The position numbers and the translations under genes were made by a program. A DNA stretch of 64,000 bases from Dysidea avara (lineage: Eukaryota; Porifera; Demospongiae; Dictyoceratida; Dysideidae), in the NCBI RefSeq assembly GCF_963678975.1, contig NC_089275.1, positions 30,131,977-30,195,976 of the forward strand, read 5' to 3'. Positions 45,486 through 57,711 of this stretch are shown here, piece after piece (position 1 is the first letter of the stretch; every line of letters begins with the position of its first letter). The notes below the pieces were generated by a model. It was not told the DNA's origin, ran no database searches, and worked only from the letters and a program-made list of their open reading frames with translations.

Positions 45486-46154
45486 ATTGAACTTATTATT
45501 CCTTGTACTTGTTTGCTTACTTTTTTGGAGCATTATCATGATTGGTATAGCCATGCATACTGCATCAGAATGGAAGAGTAGCACAAGGTTTATTGTTTTC
45601 AGCTGAATGTATGCCCCAACTATCAATTATTGAAATAGTGAAGTGGCCATTATGCTCCACTTTTAGCTATGTTTAGCCAATTACAAATGAAGAACACTAA
45701 GAGAAGGACCTCTGTAATCAATCCAGTCACAACAGAAAGCTCGCATGATTCCTGTCAAATGTAGGGAAGTCATCACGTGGTGCTACCATGAATTGACACC
45801 TTGTACTGTCAGCAAAGATAAATGAGATACAAAGCACTGTAGGACACAGGAAACTCCATGAAGCTTACATTGTACATACTGTGGCATGCCAAAAGGCACC
45901 TGTCCAGCTGAAGCAACATCAAACAGTGAAAAAATCAAGGCTGTAGCCTTAGCTGTTATCGAGTTATGCTTGTAAGAAGTCATCAGCCAGGCAATTAGTC
46001 AGTAGAAAATTCCACTAAATTTCAACAGACGTCTTTTCTGGGGGTGTATAGTGCTCGAATGGCAGTTTTAGGCCTTGTGAAGGACCTGGCTTGGCAAGAA
46101 TCAGTGGTTTATTGATGGGCAGCCTGACAATGTTGGTCAGACATTTTTTCTGTA
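45486..46154. other. intron 2, no gene seen
   Basis: Non-coding sequence between the palindromes and the next TIR element. Only short domain-free open frames are present. Confidence 0.4.
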
Positions 46155-48380
46155 GATCAAGACTCACAGTAGTGAGTCATCGTGTCACTAGTAACTACCA
46201 CACAAGCAGTGAAGCAAATCCATGCCGATTGTTTCGTGATCGAGATTGCCGACATGAAAAGGGATGTTTTTTTTTTTTTTTTTTTTTTCGAATGTGGTTA
46301 GACGCAACCGCAGGTACACGCTTTGCGTTCCTTTGTGCATTCCGAACATTGATTGACCTGCTATCGCTTCTGAACTATCTCGATCGCCTCAAGATTCACA
46401 TCATTGATTTCACCATACATCATTATCTTACAGTCGTAATTACAGTACCAAACAAAGTTTCAGTCGTCCTCAGTCGACCTAGAGGCCAAATACAAACCCC
46501 ATATTGTTGTTTTCCGCAATACTCGCTTGGCATGTAGGGAAATGTGTCTTTAAACTGTTCTAAAAATTTCGTTGAGATTGAAACATATGTTTTCGAGAAT
46601 AGCTAGTTTGAAATTTGACTTTAGTCGCCCCCACGTAATTTGCTCCCTGGAAGAATTTAACTCGGAATTTAAAGAATGATGCAAAGCACAATTGCAGCCA
46701 CTGGTTATTGATGAACTGGTGCTGTGTGTAGTTAATCAGTGCATGTAGCCACAAAGAAGTGTGCTGCGATAGATTATAGTCTATAATCTATGGTGCTGCA
46801 TACCATCATCCGATTCGAAATTTGAATTTCATCGCCCCCACATAATTTGCTCTCTAAAGGCGCAGCTTAAAGAATGACACAGAGCACAACTGCGGTTACC
46901 AGTTGTTGACACAAGTTGTGAGTAATTAGCACATGTAGCTAGCCTAAAATGAAGTGTGCAAAACCACCTTAAAAATTTACAATTGTCACCATGCATTTTA
47001 TAGCACCCCAAAACAACATTACACATGTAATTACAACATACATAGGACACATGAATACCAAATAGTTTTCACAACAATAATGTAAGAATTGTACAACAAT
47101 GGCTGTCATATAACTGCTATGAAAATCTTCTCCAGTGGCCCGCCATGGTAACTAGTCTCACACGTCGGCATGTATATTCATCCAAATACAATGGGAGTAA
47201 CTAGTAAGTTCAGTCACAAGTTGGTATGACTCCATTTGTAGAATCCAGATGAATGCGTGTGGCTTCAGTATGTCTAAACAGTTAACAAATATCCCTGTTA
47301 TAAATATGTGCTAGAGTTGCAATATAATAGTATAGTATTTAAATACAACAATACATAGTCTCCATTGTATCACTATCAAACGACACTAAGTGGAGGATAT
47401 TGTTGCATCTCTAGCATGTACACTCCATCAGTACAACCTGTCTTAATGGCCACCAGTATAGAAAGATAACCTCTCTTGAAAAGCCAATTCCAAATTTTCC
47501 AAATTGAGAATTTATACACTGCTACCTGCTTATTGAGTGAAGGTGGCAATAAACAAGTTCCACCGTGATTTATGCAAGTGATCTGATCTTGTATATTCTG
47601 TCAGTGGATGAGATCCACTTGGCCAGGACAAAATGTGACCCAAATTGTCCTGGATGATCCACACTCAACCCACTTATGACCCAGTGGCACAATGGAACTA
47701 AGTATTTATACAGAATACAGTTATAATTATTTCTAAGATGTCTGGACACATTACAACACATTACAACACATGCATACAAGACATGCTACGTACTGTTTTA
47801 GCATTTCAAGTCACCACATTATGCACGGACCAGTCAACAATGCTTCATAGTGCCCATCAGTAAACCTGAAGAAGAAAAGTTATAAAAACTAAAATGTACA
47901 TAATTACAGTGAAACCTCATTTATAGGGCCAGCTCTGGGACCAAAAAAAATTTGGCCTGAATAACAAGGTGGCCTTATTAATGAGGTCATAAAGTTTTGT
48001 TATCTATATTTGGAACCTTCTAAAGGTGGCCAATATAATGAGGTGGTCTTATTAAAGAAGTGGCCACTAAGTGAGGTTTTACTATACATACGGTTAACAA
48101 TGGTGAACAATATTAATGGTTAACAATAATACGCTGAAACTTTACTCAGGTCACTTCTTATGGCAGATTGCTCTGTACACAAAATGACACATTCAGGGAT
48201 TGTATTTAGATGGATGATAAAGTAACGCATTATAACTTAAATACTCATGATGTGTCACTGCTAGGCAGTATCGGATATGGCTACCATATACATGGCACTG
48301 CCGATGCACAACATCGCACTCGCTTGCATGCACAATTTTGCTCAAAATTGGCCACGCGACTCACTACCTTGAGTCTTGAT
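46155..48380 (+). mobile_element. 2.2-kb hairpin-TIR element, copy 2 (both ends present)
   Basis: The left end ATCAAGACTCACAGTAGTGA and the right end, reversed, ATCAAGACTCAAGGTAGTGA are inverted repeats, each able to form the GACTCAC/GTGAGTC-type hairpin. Relative to copy 1 about 150 bp is deleted next to the left end. The body matches copy 1 throughout, including the poly-T tract (46267-46288) and the nested MITE (47907-48084). Its right end directly abuts a minisatellite array. No transposase frame was recognised. Confidence 0.8.
47907..48084. mobile_element. nested TA-flanked MITE, second copy
   Basis: Same element and same relative position as 37594-37769: CAGTGAAACCTCATTTATAG ... AAGTGAGGTTTTACTA between TA dinucleotides. 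It must have been present before the two host copies separated. Confidence 0.8.
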
Positions 48381-49062
48381 TAGTTAGAAATAAGTCATCC
48401 ATTAGAGAGATCAGCTAAAAGAAGTCACTTTGTATGCAGAGAGTTCAGCTACAAAGTAATCACTTGTAGAGAGTTCAGCTAGAAACAAATCACCCAGTAG
48501 AGAAATCAACTAGAAACAAGACACCCTATAGAGAGTTCAGCTACAAAAAAAACCACCCTGTAGAGAGTTCAGCTGCAAACAAATCTCATTGTAGAGAGAT
48601 CAGCTTGAAGAAGTCACCTTGTAGAGAGTTCAGCTACAAAGAAACCATCATGTAAAGAGTTCAGCTGCAAACAAATTACCTGTAGAGAGTTCAGCTATGA
48701 ACAGATCACCCTGTAGAGTGTTCAGCTAGAAACAGGTCATCTAGTAGAGGGTTCAGCTCCAAAAAATGCCACCATGTAGAGAGTTCAGCTGCAAACAAAT
48801 CACCTTGTATAAAATGCAGCTACAAAGAAACCACCATGTAGAGAGTTCAACTGCAAAAAATCACCTGTAGAGAGTTCAGCTAGAAACAAATCACCCTATA
48901 GAGAGTTCAGCTATGAACAAGTTATTCTATAGAGAGACCAGCTAGAAACAAATCATCTTATAGAGAGTTCAGCTAGAAACAAATCATCCTGTAGAGAGTT
49001 AAGCTACATTTCAAGTCACCCAGCAGAGAGATTAGCTGCAAACAAGTTATCCTGTAGGAAAT
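48381..49062 (+). repeat. 30/31-bp minisatellite, about 22 monomers
   Basis: Same monomer and orientation as 10465-13862. It begins in mid-monomer right at the end of the TIR element. It finishes with the shared terminal units (AGCTACATTTCAAGTCACCC, GCAGAGAGATTAGCTGC, CCTGTAGGAAATAATTGGCA). It is a truncated family A array. Confidence 0.9.
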
Positions 49063-49343
49063 AATTGGCATTTAATATAATTATGTGGCTGGATTTGCGA
49101 AAAGGGGTCTTCCACACACATCCAATTCATCACCTTTGACAATCCATAACTTCAGATTAGAAAAGGCTAATGACTTCAAATTTGGTCAGCAGTGAGTACC
49201 AACATAGCTTAATGGATGGAGAAACTTTCAGGCTTATAATGCTACTTGAACACTGAGTTATGGTCTTCCAAGTTCATAGAATTGGATGTGGGTGGAAGAC
49301 CCCTTTTTGCAAATCCAGTCACATATATACACATATATATATA

Positions 49344-49885
49344 CCGTATAGCGGAAAATTTTGGCAGGAGAAAATTTTGGCGAATTGATCATAGACAGAA
49401 ATTGGCGAATAATAATTTGGCGAATACATGGCATTACTTTGCCCACGCAATTTTAATCTGACAGCGTTGGCGACGAACTTTCGTACAAAGTTCTACAGTT
49501 CAATACCTCTGATTCGAATCGACGCACTCTTATGTAAATAGCTAGCTGAAATAAAAACAACGTGCAAAGTCAGTAATCGAGACTGGAACGCTGGCATGTG
49601 GCAAGCGAGGCAAGGCATTTGCACATGATGGGCACTGAGCTGAATTGCTCGAGTGAATTGCCCGTCTGCCTAAACTATTAGTCTAATACTGGCTGTGGAT
49701 ACTTGCGGAAAATTAACCACTCACCGCTGTAACAGTATTCACAGAATAAATTAATTCACTCACCGATGAACAGCGTCTACTGCACTTTCAGTGTTTATAA
49801 AAATGGCGAATAAAATTTTGGCGAATCCATACATACTCGCCAAATTCGCCAAAATTTTCTCCTGCCAAAATTTTCCACTATACGG
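49344..49885. mobile_element. 542-bp TIR element with TA target
   Basis: Inverted ends of about 40 bp: CCGTATAGCGGAAAATTTTG, then GCAGGAGAAAATTTTGGCG, matched in reverse at 49840-49885. It is inserted between TA dinucleotides in a (TA)n stretch. Additional TTGGCGAA phrases lie inside both ends. No coding; a MITE. Confidence 0.85.
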
Positions 49886-50424
49886 TATATATATAATTAT
49901 ATATGTATATATAATTTGTGTAAGTACTGATAAAATCAAAAATAATTTAAGTATTAAAAATTTGCTTTAAATCTTGATTGTGATTAATTCTTTTCTCGTC
50001 CTATGATAAAGAAAAAAAGATAGGTTTTTAAAGGCCCAAAGCCGGCCATAGGCCAGCTCTGGAGTATAAAAATATGTGCAAAAAGAAGTGATAACTATCT
50101 ATAATCAAAAACAGCCAAGCTGTAAAAAAAGTGTGCTGCTCCCAAAAAGTCTATGGTGAAAAAGACGTAAAATCCAAGGTGGCGGCCAAAAATGGCTGTG
50201 ATGGTAGGTTAATGGTAAAAATTTTAATAACGACAATTCAGGTGAATTTTGTGCCAAGACCAAGCAGAAAAAAATTCACCTGAATTGCCGTTATTAAAGT
50301 TTTTACCATTAATCTACCATCACAGCCAATTTCTTAGCCGCCAGCTTGGATTCACGTCTTTTTTCACCATAGCCTGTTTAAGGGCCGCACTCTTTCTTTA
50401 CAGCTTGGCTGTTTTTAACTAGAT
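49886..50424 (+). mobile_element. family A fragment: AT-rich flank plus P1 palindrome
   Basis: The flank (TACTGATAAAATCA, GATAAAGAAAAAAAG, GGCCCAAAGCCGGCC, CAAAAAGAAGTG) runs into the palindrome at 50097-50424. The (TA)n start of the flank is where the previous TIR element inserted. Confidence 0.8.
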
Positions 50425-50861
50425 TCTATACTGCAGTAAGTTATAAATGTAGCTGAATGCTCAACTAGAATGACTGTTCTATTAGAGTATCTCGATCTTG
50501 CATTTCCTACACGTAATTGGGTTTCGAATCGTAACTCAGTGGTTTGCAATCCGATTCTTCTGTACTACTGCAAGGACTTTCTAAGATAAGTATTCCAGCT
50601 ACACACCAATTGTCAGCTCATTGCTCTAAGTGGTTTGCCTGGCAGGCGTGAAAACTAATAGTTTTTTTATGCATAAAAATCGATCGCGTAATTGTGACAC
50701 AGGTTGGGTTTGTGTCATATCTCGATGGCCTTTATCTCGATTCCTTTCAAACCATACAAAGGCACTCCTACGATAGTTACTCCACCTACATAGCAAATTT
50801 CAGCTCATTCCTTCAAGGGGTTTACTCTGTGGGCGTGAAGGACCTTCGAACTTATTTTAAT
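50425..50861 (-). mobile_element. family A conserved region fragment with dispersed motif
   Basis: Starts with GTAGCTGAATGCTC and the motif GACTGTTCTATTAGAGTATC then TCGATCT (50471-50498). It follows the conserved region for about 360 bp (CAGGTTGGGTTTGTGTCATA) and then switches abruptly into minisatellite monomers at about 50862. It matches 62485-62890. Confidence 0.75.
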
Positions 50862-53463
50862 CTCTCTACACGGTGACTAATTTCTAGCTGATTTCTCTAC
50901 AGGGTGATTTTGTTTCTAGCTGAACTCTCTACAGGTTGATTTGTTTGCAGCTGAACTCTCTACAGGATGACTTGTTTCTAGCTAAACTCTCTACAAGGTG
51001 ATCTGTTTGTAGCTGAACTTTCTACAGAGTGATTCGTTTGCAGCTGACCTCTCTACATGATGGTTTCTTTGTAGCTAAACTCTCTATAAGGTGATTTTTT
51101 TTGCAGCTGAACTCTCTACATGGTGGTTGCTTTGTAGCTGAACTCTTTACAAGGTGACTTCTTCTAGCTGATCTCTCTACAGGGTGATTTGTCTGCAGCT
51201 GAATTCTCTACAGGGTGGTATTTTTGTAGCTGAACTCTCTACATACAAAGTGACTTCTTCTAGCTGATCTCTCTACAGGATTAGTTGTTTCTAGCTGATC
51301 TCTCTGCAGGGTGACTTGTTTCTATCTACAGGGTGATCTGTATGTAGCTGAACTCTCTACAGGTTGATTTGTTTGCAGCTGGACTCTCTACATGATGGTT
51401 TCTTTATGCTGAACTCTCTACAAGGTAACTTCTTTCAGCTGATCTCTCTACAGGGTGATTTGTTTGTAGCTGAACTCTCTACAGGATGACTTGTTTCTAG
51501 CTATACTCTCTACAAGGTTATCTATTTGTATCTGAACTTTCCACAGGGTGATTCGTTTGCAGCTGACCTCTCTACATGAGGGTTTCTTTGTAGCTGAACT
51601 CTCTACATGGTGGTTTTTTGTACCTGAACTCTCTACAAAGTGACTTCTTCTAGCTGATCTCTTTACAGGATTACTTTTTAGCTGAACTCTCTACAGAGTG
51701 ATCTGTTCTTAGGTGAACTCTGCAAGGGTGATTTCTTTGCAGCTGAACTTCCTACATGATGGTTTCTTTGAAGCTGAACTCCTACAAGATAAATTCTTCT
51801 AGCTGGTTTATCTACAGGGTGACTTGTTTGTAACTGAACTATCTGCAGAGTGATTTGTTTGTAGCGTAATTGTCTACAAGGTGATCCTTCTAGCTGATCT
51901 CTCTACAGGTTGACTTGTTTCTAGCTGAACTCTCTACAGCGTGATATATTCGTAGCTGAACTTTCTACAGCGTGATTTTGTTGCAGCTGAACTCTCTACA
52001 TGATGGTTTCTTTGTAGCTGAACTCTCTACAAGATAACTTCCTCTAGCTGATCTCTCTTCAGGTGAATTGTTTGTAGCTGACTCTCTACAGGGTGATCTA
52101 TTCATAACTGAACTTTCTACAGGGTGATTTGTTTGCAGCTGAACTCTCTACATGAACTCTCTACAAGGTAGCTTTTTCTAGCTTATCTATCCACAGGGTG
52201 ACTTGTTTCTAGCTGGTCTCTGGATAACTTGTTTCTAGCTGATCTCTCTACAGGGTTACTTGTTTCTAGCTGAACTCAATATATTTTAATTGAACTCTCT
52301 CAAGGGTGATTTGTTTGTAGTTTTGTTTCTAACTGCATGATCTCTTGATAGGGTAACTTGTGTGTAGCTTGACTCTCTACAAGATGATTTCTTTGTAGCT
52401 GATCGCTCTACAGAGTGAGTTGTTTCTAGCTGATTTCTCTACAGGGTTACTTGTTTCTAGCTGAACTCTCTAAAGGCCAGCTGAACTCTCTACATGGTGG
52501 TTTCTTTGTAGCTGAACTTTTTACAAGGTGGCTTCTTCTAGCTGATCTCTCTACAGGGTGATTTTTTTGCAGCTGAACTCTCTCCAGAGTGGTTTTTTGT
52601 AGCTGAACTCTTTACATGCAAAGTGACTTCTTCTAGCTGGTCTCTCTATAGGATGACTTGTTTCTAGCTGATATCTCTGTGGGTGGCTTTTTTGTAGCGG
52701 AACTCTACAGGGTGATCTGTTCGTAGCTGAACTCTCTACGGGTTGATTTGTTTGCAGATACACCGAGTGGTCTCTTTGTAGCTGAACTCTCTACAAGATA
52801 ACTTCTTCTAGCTAATTTCTCTACAGAATGACTTGTTTCTAGCCGATCTCTCTACAAGGTGAATTGTTTCTAGCTGAACTCTCTACAGGGTGATCTGCTC
52901 ATAGCAGAAATTTTCCATGGGATGATTTATTTGCAGCTGAACTCTCTACATGGTGGTTTCTTTGTAACTGAACTCTCTACAAGGTAACTTCTTCTAGCTT
53001 ATCTCTCTACAAGATGACTTGTTTCTAGCTGATATGTCTGCAGAATGAATTGTTTCTAGCTGAACTCTCTACAGGGTGATGTGTTCATAGTAGAACTCTC
53101 TACGGGGTGATTTGTTTGCAGCTGAATTCTTTACATGGTGGTTTCTTTGTAACTGAACTCTCTAAAAGGTGACTTCTTCTAGTTGATCTCTCTACAGGGT
53201 GATATGTTTGTAGCTGAACTCTCTACAAGGTAACTTCTTCTAGCTGATCTCTCTTCAGGATGATTTGTTTGTAGCTGAACTATTTGCAGCGTGATTTGTT
53301 TGTACCTGAACTATCTACAAGGTGATGTCTTCTGGCTGATCTCTACTGGATGAATTGTTTCTAGATGATCTCTCTACAGGGTTGCTTGTTTCTAGTTGAA
53401 CTCTCTACAGTGTGATCTGTTAAGTTTGTAGCTGAGCTCTCTCTTGTTTGCATAGCTGAACTC
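50862..53463 (-). repeat. 30/31-bp minisatellite, reverse orientation, about 85 monomers
   Basis: Monomers of the form AGCTGAACTCTCTACAGGGT with GATTTGTTTGT, GACTTCTTCT or GGTTTCTTTGT second blocks. The array continues at 55616-55795 after an inserted element. No coding. Confidence 0.95.
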
Positions 53464-55615
53464 CCCAGTAGAAACCATCTTGCAAGATCCTGCAGGATCT
53501 GTGCATGTAAGTCTTGCAAGATTCTTGCAAAAATCTTGCAAGATTTCTGTAAATCCTGCAGGATTCTGATTATTGCAATAAAAAAGGACCTTTTCTTACA
53601 AGAATCCTGCATAATCCTGCAAAATTCTTGCAAGATCTTGTGAAATTTTCTGGCATAAATTTTCTGGCATACCTTTTCTTGCAAGATTTTACAAAACTAT
53701 TCTTGCAAGAAAGTTTAATGCACTTCGGTTTCTTGCATGTCTTGCAAGACCATCATTAGCTTTACACATGCATCCTATAGCTGGCCACTTATAATTCAAT
53801 AATCAATGAATATGAAAACATTTATTAGTAGCTGAACATAATCTTGTAAATGGACATGACTCTTGCTCCAAGCTGTTGTATTTAACTCTAACTTGATTGT
53901 TGCACAGAACTTGATTCCCAGCTATTGTAGAAAACAACACATTTAAGGAATGTTCCACCACTACATAGTTTGTTACCTATGTTTATCCATTGAAAATATG
54001 TCACATACAGTTATCGTCAATGCTATTTCGGTTTTGAATTCCCCACTGCATGCTGTATTAGGTAACCTGTAATATGCAGTTGCAATCATATATAAAACAG
54101 TATTAGTCACTACCTGGAGTTCATCATTTCATTGTTGAGGTCAACTGATTGGATGATTGCTTGCATTATCTTGTCTACAACCTTATGTACAGTGTTAATG
54201 CTCTCAACTTTATGGATATTCTCAGTGACGTTGAGGCATCCATACTAATAAACATTTAAATGCTCACTTATGTCAACTAAACATTATTTCCTTACAGGAT
54301 AAAGCAGAGCAAGAGCCAACTTGGAAGTGGCAAGATGTAACCGCCTACTATGATGTGTATTGTATTGTAGCTATCCTTCTGTATGAAAAAATATTATTGT
54401 TCTATAGTGACTTGGTAACCTACAGTATAATTTAGATACTTAGTCACACCAGAATATGCCAATGATACAAACTAGCTTACCAGATAATTTATAGCAATAC
54501 ATCATTTTACTGCCTAGATGGCTCTGCATAGTGACGGAACTTCGGAGACGCATGTTCTCACATGTCGATAAATTCCCAGTTTCTTCGCCTTCACGCTAGA
54601 AAACTATGGTTGCAGTGTTGTAGGGTACCATCATGTAGCTTGCACCATAGCGGGCTGAAAGACCGGCCACTACTCGCCGTAGCCATCACAACTAGCTCGC
54701 ACTAATACTGCACTTTTCCTCTCAGTCTTTAAACTTCCTTTGCCATGTCACAATAGGGTACCATACTACAAGTAATGGCGACTTCCACTAGAGCCGCTTT
54801 ATGATGTAAGTCACGATGTCACAGCTCGGAAATAACTCCCACCGGAAGAAACCGGCCAGCAATCATTCAAAATACGAGTAAAAACTTAAATGTCACCTTT
54901 TAGATCAAGAATTTCAATAGTAAAATAATTCTTTCTTCACTACTCCACTCGACACCGTTGCTAAAGAAGCCGTTTCTATGGTAATATTCTTTACTCTGAA
55001 TAACGAGCTTATTATAGAATATTGTATTTAATAATTTAAAATGTATTTCGGTATTTTTCTGCGACAGCTTATCCTTCTGGTGACTCTGTGACTTCTGTCA
55101 GGCTCTTGGCATGGTGTTATCAGTCTTGTATAGCTATAAACACTGAAAGAAAAAAAAACAAAACATGAATGACAACTACCTCTGGTCCTGTACTGAAGCT
55201 ACCTGTAAAATGTATTGCTGTAACATGCTGTTACTTGGATATCTTTGTATTCTCCATGAACTACTAGTGACTTGGCTCCAGGGGTAGCTACTAATCCAGA
55301 ACTTTCCTCAATGCGGCAGATAGTCATCATATAGTACGTAAATCATTTTCCCGAAAGTATATTATAATTCTTTCAATTAAGTGTATATATAATTAAATTC
55401 AAGTAAGAAGTTTTGCAAGAATCTGTATAATCCTTGCAAGATTTTTATGTTCTTGCAAGAATAGAGTGATTCTTGCACTAGATATTCCTGCAGTCATATT
55501 TTCTTGCAAGATTTTAACTACTCTTGCAAGAATTTGACAAGAAATTCTTGCAATCATAATTTCTTGCAAGAACTTGCAGGATCTTGCAGGTTCTTGCAAG
55601 ATGGTTTCTACTGGG
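53464..55615. mobile_element. 2.15-kb TIR element inserted in the array
   Basis: The ends CCCAGTAGAAACCATCTTGC and, reversed on the right, the same sequence give TIRs of at least 27 bp. Subterminal regions on both sides (53480-53750 and 55410-55600) are filled with TCTTGCAAGA / CCTGCAGGAT phrases, likely protein-binding repeats. Joining the flanks (GCTGAACTC + TCTATAGAG) restores a normal monomer, so the boundaries are precise and no target duplication is apparent. The interior (53760-55400) has no long frame. It includes a CpG-richer stretch at about 54530-54870 that may be captured host sequence. Confidence 0.8.
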
Positions 55616-55795
55616 TCTATAGAGAGTGGTTTTTTGATTGGTTGCTGAAATCTCTACGTGGTAACTTCTTTGTACTACAGAGTGACTTGTTTGTAGCTGA
55701 ACTCTCTTCAGGGTGACTTGATTTTAGCTGAATTGTCTGTAAGATTAACTGGTTGTAGCTGAACTCCCTACAGAATAGCTTGCAGTGTAATATAA
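55616..55795 (-). repeat. end of the interrupted minisatellite
   Basis: Remaining monomers (AGCTGAACTCTCTTCAGGGT and others) and the same array edge as at 62440-62480 (GAACTCCCTACAGAATA, then TAATATAATTCTATA). Confidence 0.85.
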
Positions 55796-55802
55796 TTCTA
55801 TA

Positions 55803-56466
55803 TTGTACTTTGCGTGGGAGGATCAAAGCGATGCCGCATATCGTATTCTCCATACAGTACTAATCAGCTGCATAACTGTACTGTATGAGTCATACAATAC
55901 AGTTATGCAGCTAATTTTACAAAATACAGCACACTTGGGCAAAACAGTACAGTTATGTGGAGAATTTATTTTAGAAATGTTATGTAAACAACACTGTAAA
56001 TTGCTAAAACCAGCCAAACTAATCCTACGAGTTCATTCTACGGCTAGGAATAGATTGTATAAACACTTACTGATCGTCTGATCACGAAGCTTTTAAACAT
56101 GACTCCACTAAGACGGCACGATTGATCACGTGCATGACATTGTAAATCGCTAAAACAGCCAAACTAATCCTATTAGTTCATTCTACGACTAGAAATACAT
56201 TATATGAACACTCACTGATATCCTTTTCACCGAAAATCGCAGCTTTTTAAGTACTAGAGAAAATCGCTTCGAGCCAGACACGACCAGGAAGTACAATATA
56301 ACACTTAAAACACCGCCTTGCTTGTGTATACGAAAAATACAGTTCTCGGGGGGTGTCTCGAGGCAAATACAGCACTCAGCTTTGCCTCGTGCTGTATTAG
56401 CCTCTCGACACACACCCTCGTACTGTATTTTCCGTACACACGCGTGGTGGTGCTTTAACTCTAACA
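55803..56466. mobile_element. 664-bp TA-flanked repeat, copy 2
   Basis: Matches 28673-29317. The undisturbed family A copy at 62480 reads AATTCTATAATGGAATAA. Here the same sequence is split after CTATA, with ATGGAG resuming after the element, so the empty site confirms the boundaries and a TA or ATA duplication. Minus-strand frames within it are not convincing genes. Confidence 0.8.
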
Positions 56467-56468
56467 TA

Positions 56469-56775
56469 ATGGAGTAAGTTATAAACATAGCTGAATGCTC
56501 TATTAGGGTGACTGTTCTATTAGAGTATTTTGATATCACATTTTGCTACACATAGTTGGCTTTCGAATCATAATTCAGTGGTTTGTAAACTGATTCTTCT
56601 GTACTACAGCAAGGACTTTCTATGATGATTATTCCAGCTACATACTGATTTTCAGCTGATTACTCTAAGTGGTTTGCCTGGTAGGCTGGAAAACTAATAG
56701 TTTTTTTATTCATAAAAATGGATCTCGTTATTGTGACACAGGTTGGGTTTTGTGTCATATCTCTGTGATTCTGTA
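56469..56775 (-). mobile_element. family A conserved region fragment
   Basis: Includes the motif pair GCTCTATTAGGGTGACTG and TTCTATTAGAGTATTTTG (56493-56530) and about 240 bp of conserved region ending GTGTCATATCTC. The hairpin terminus is missing; the sequence breaks off about 75 bp before the acceptor of exon 3. Confidence 0.75.
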
Positions 56776-56850
56776 AACTGCTGTATAACTATGTACAACC
56801 TATATCTGGCATGTATTGAGATTACTGTAGTTAACTGATTGCAATTTTAG

Positions 56851-57132
56851 CTCTCAATACTCCTCACAACATTGCTGTTTCATCCATTAATGCTACTGCT
56901 GTGAATGTGACATGGGAAATGCCTTCTATCCCTAATGGAATCATCCGAAGTTACACAATCACAATTTTAACTGTTTTGAATGATCCTGTGGTGACTGTTA
57001 TCCATACTAGCATTTCAGTATTACATACTACAATCTATGGACTGACTCATAACACAAATTATACAGTTGATATCAGAGCTGTTACTGTTCAACCAGGAGA
57101 TGTTGCATCATTGTCATTCACTACTCCATCAT
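56851..57132 (+). CDS. exon 3: fibronectin type III domain
   Basis: A 94-codon module entered through acceptor GCAATTTTAG|CTCTC and left through donor CATCAT|GTAAGC, both phase 1. That is the usual symmetric arrangement for FN3 exons. FN3 hallmarks are a Pro near the start (NTPHNIAVSS), the B-strand Trp in VNVTWEMP, NGIIRSYTITI for strand C, and the Tyr corner LTHNTNYTVDIRAV, with a SFTTPS ending. The first complete codon of the domain is not an ATG, so this is an internal exon. Joining to exon 2 gives the codon GCT, and to exon 4 gives TTA. A hAT-like element begins five bases downstream of the exon end and duplicated the donor. Confidence 0.85.
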
Positions 57133-57137
57133 GTAAG

Positions 57138-57658
57138 CAGTGTTGGGAGTAACGTGTTACATAAGTAACGTGTTACATAATATTATTACTTTTGTGGTAA
57201 CTAAGTAATATAACGAAATACACTAAAAACGGGTAATATAACTCAAGTTATTTTACTTACAAATGTAACGCGTTACCTAAGTAATATAGTTACTGTAATG
57301 AGTCTAATATTATGTAATATTATTACTACAAGTAACGAAGTTACTAATCTCGTTAGTTATCCTCTGAGTAACACCTAGCCACAACGAAGTAACGAAGCCC
57401 ACTGAATGAAGCTTATTCACCAGCTTCTTACTTATAACCAAGATTTGTACATTGCCAAACAACACAATCATGTCACGTGATAAAGTGGTAGTTTCACACG
57501 TGACAGCTTAAGGCTGTGGACACAAAGTAATATAATATGTAATATTATTATAGTTACTTTATTTTATGGGTAATATGTAACTGTAACTAAATAGTTCAGT
57601 TGCAAGTAATATGTAATATGTAACTAGTTACTTTTACAAAGTAACTTGCCCAACACTG
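57138..57658. mobile_element. hAT-like element, 8-bp TSD that contains a splice donor
   Basis: Inverted ends CAGTGTTGGGAGTAACGTG and, reversed, CAGTGTTGGGCAAGTTAC. The flanks are an exact CATGTAAG (57130-57137 and 57659-57666), the 8-bp duplication expected for hAT. The interior is rich in GTAACG/TAATAT repeats and has no coding. The duplicated octamer spans the exon 3 donor (T|GTAAG), so a second copy of the donor lies after the element. Confidence 0.9.
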
Positions 57659-57711
57659 CATGTAAGTGTGTTATTGTGTTGATGTGTTATGTAATGTACT
57701 GTTTTGATTAG

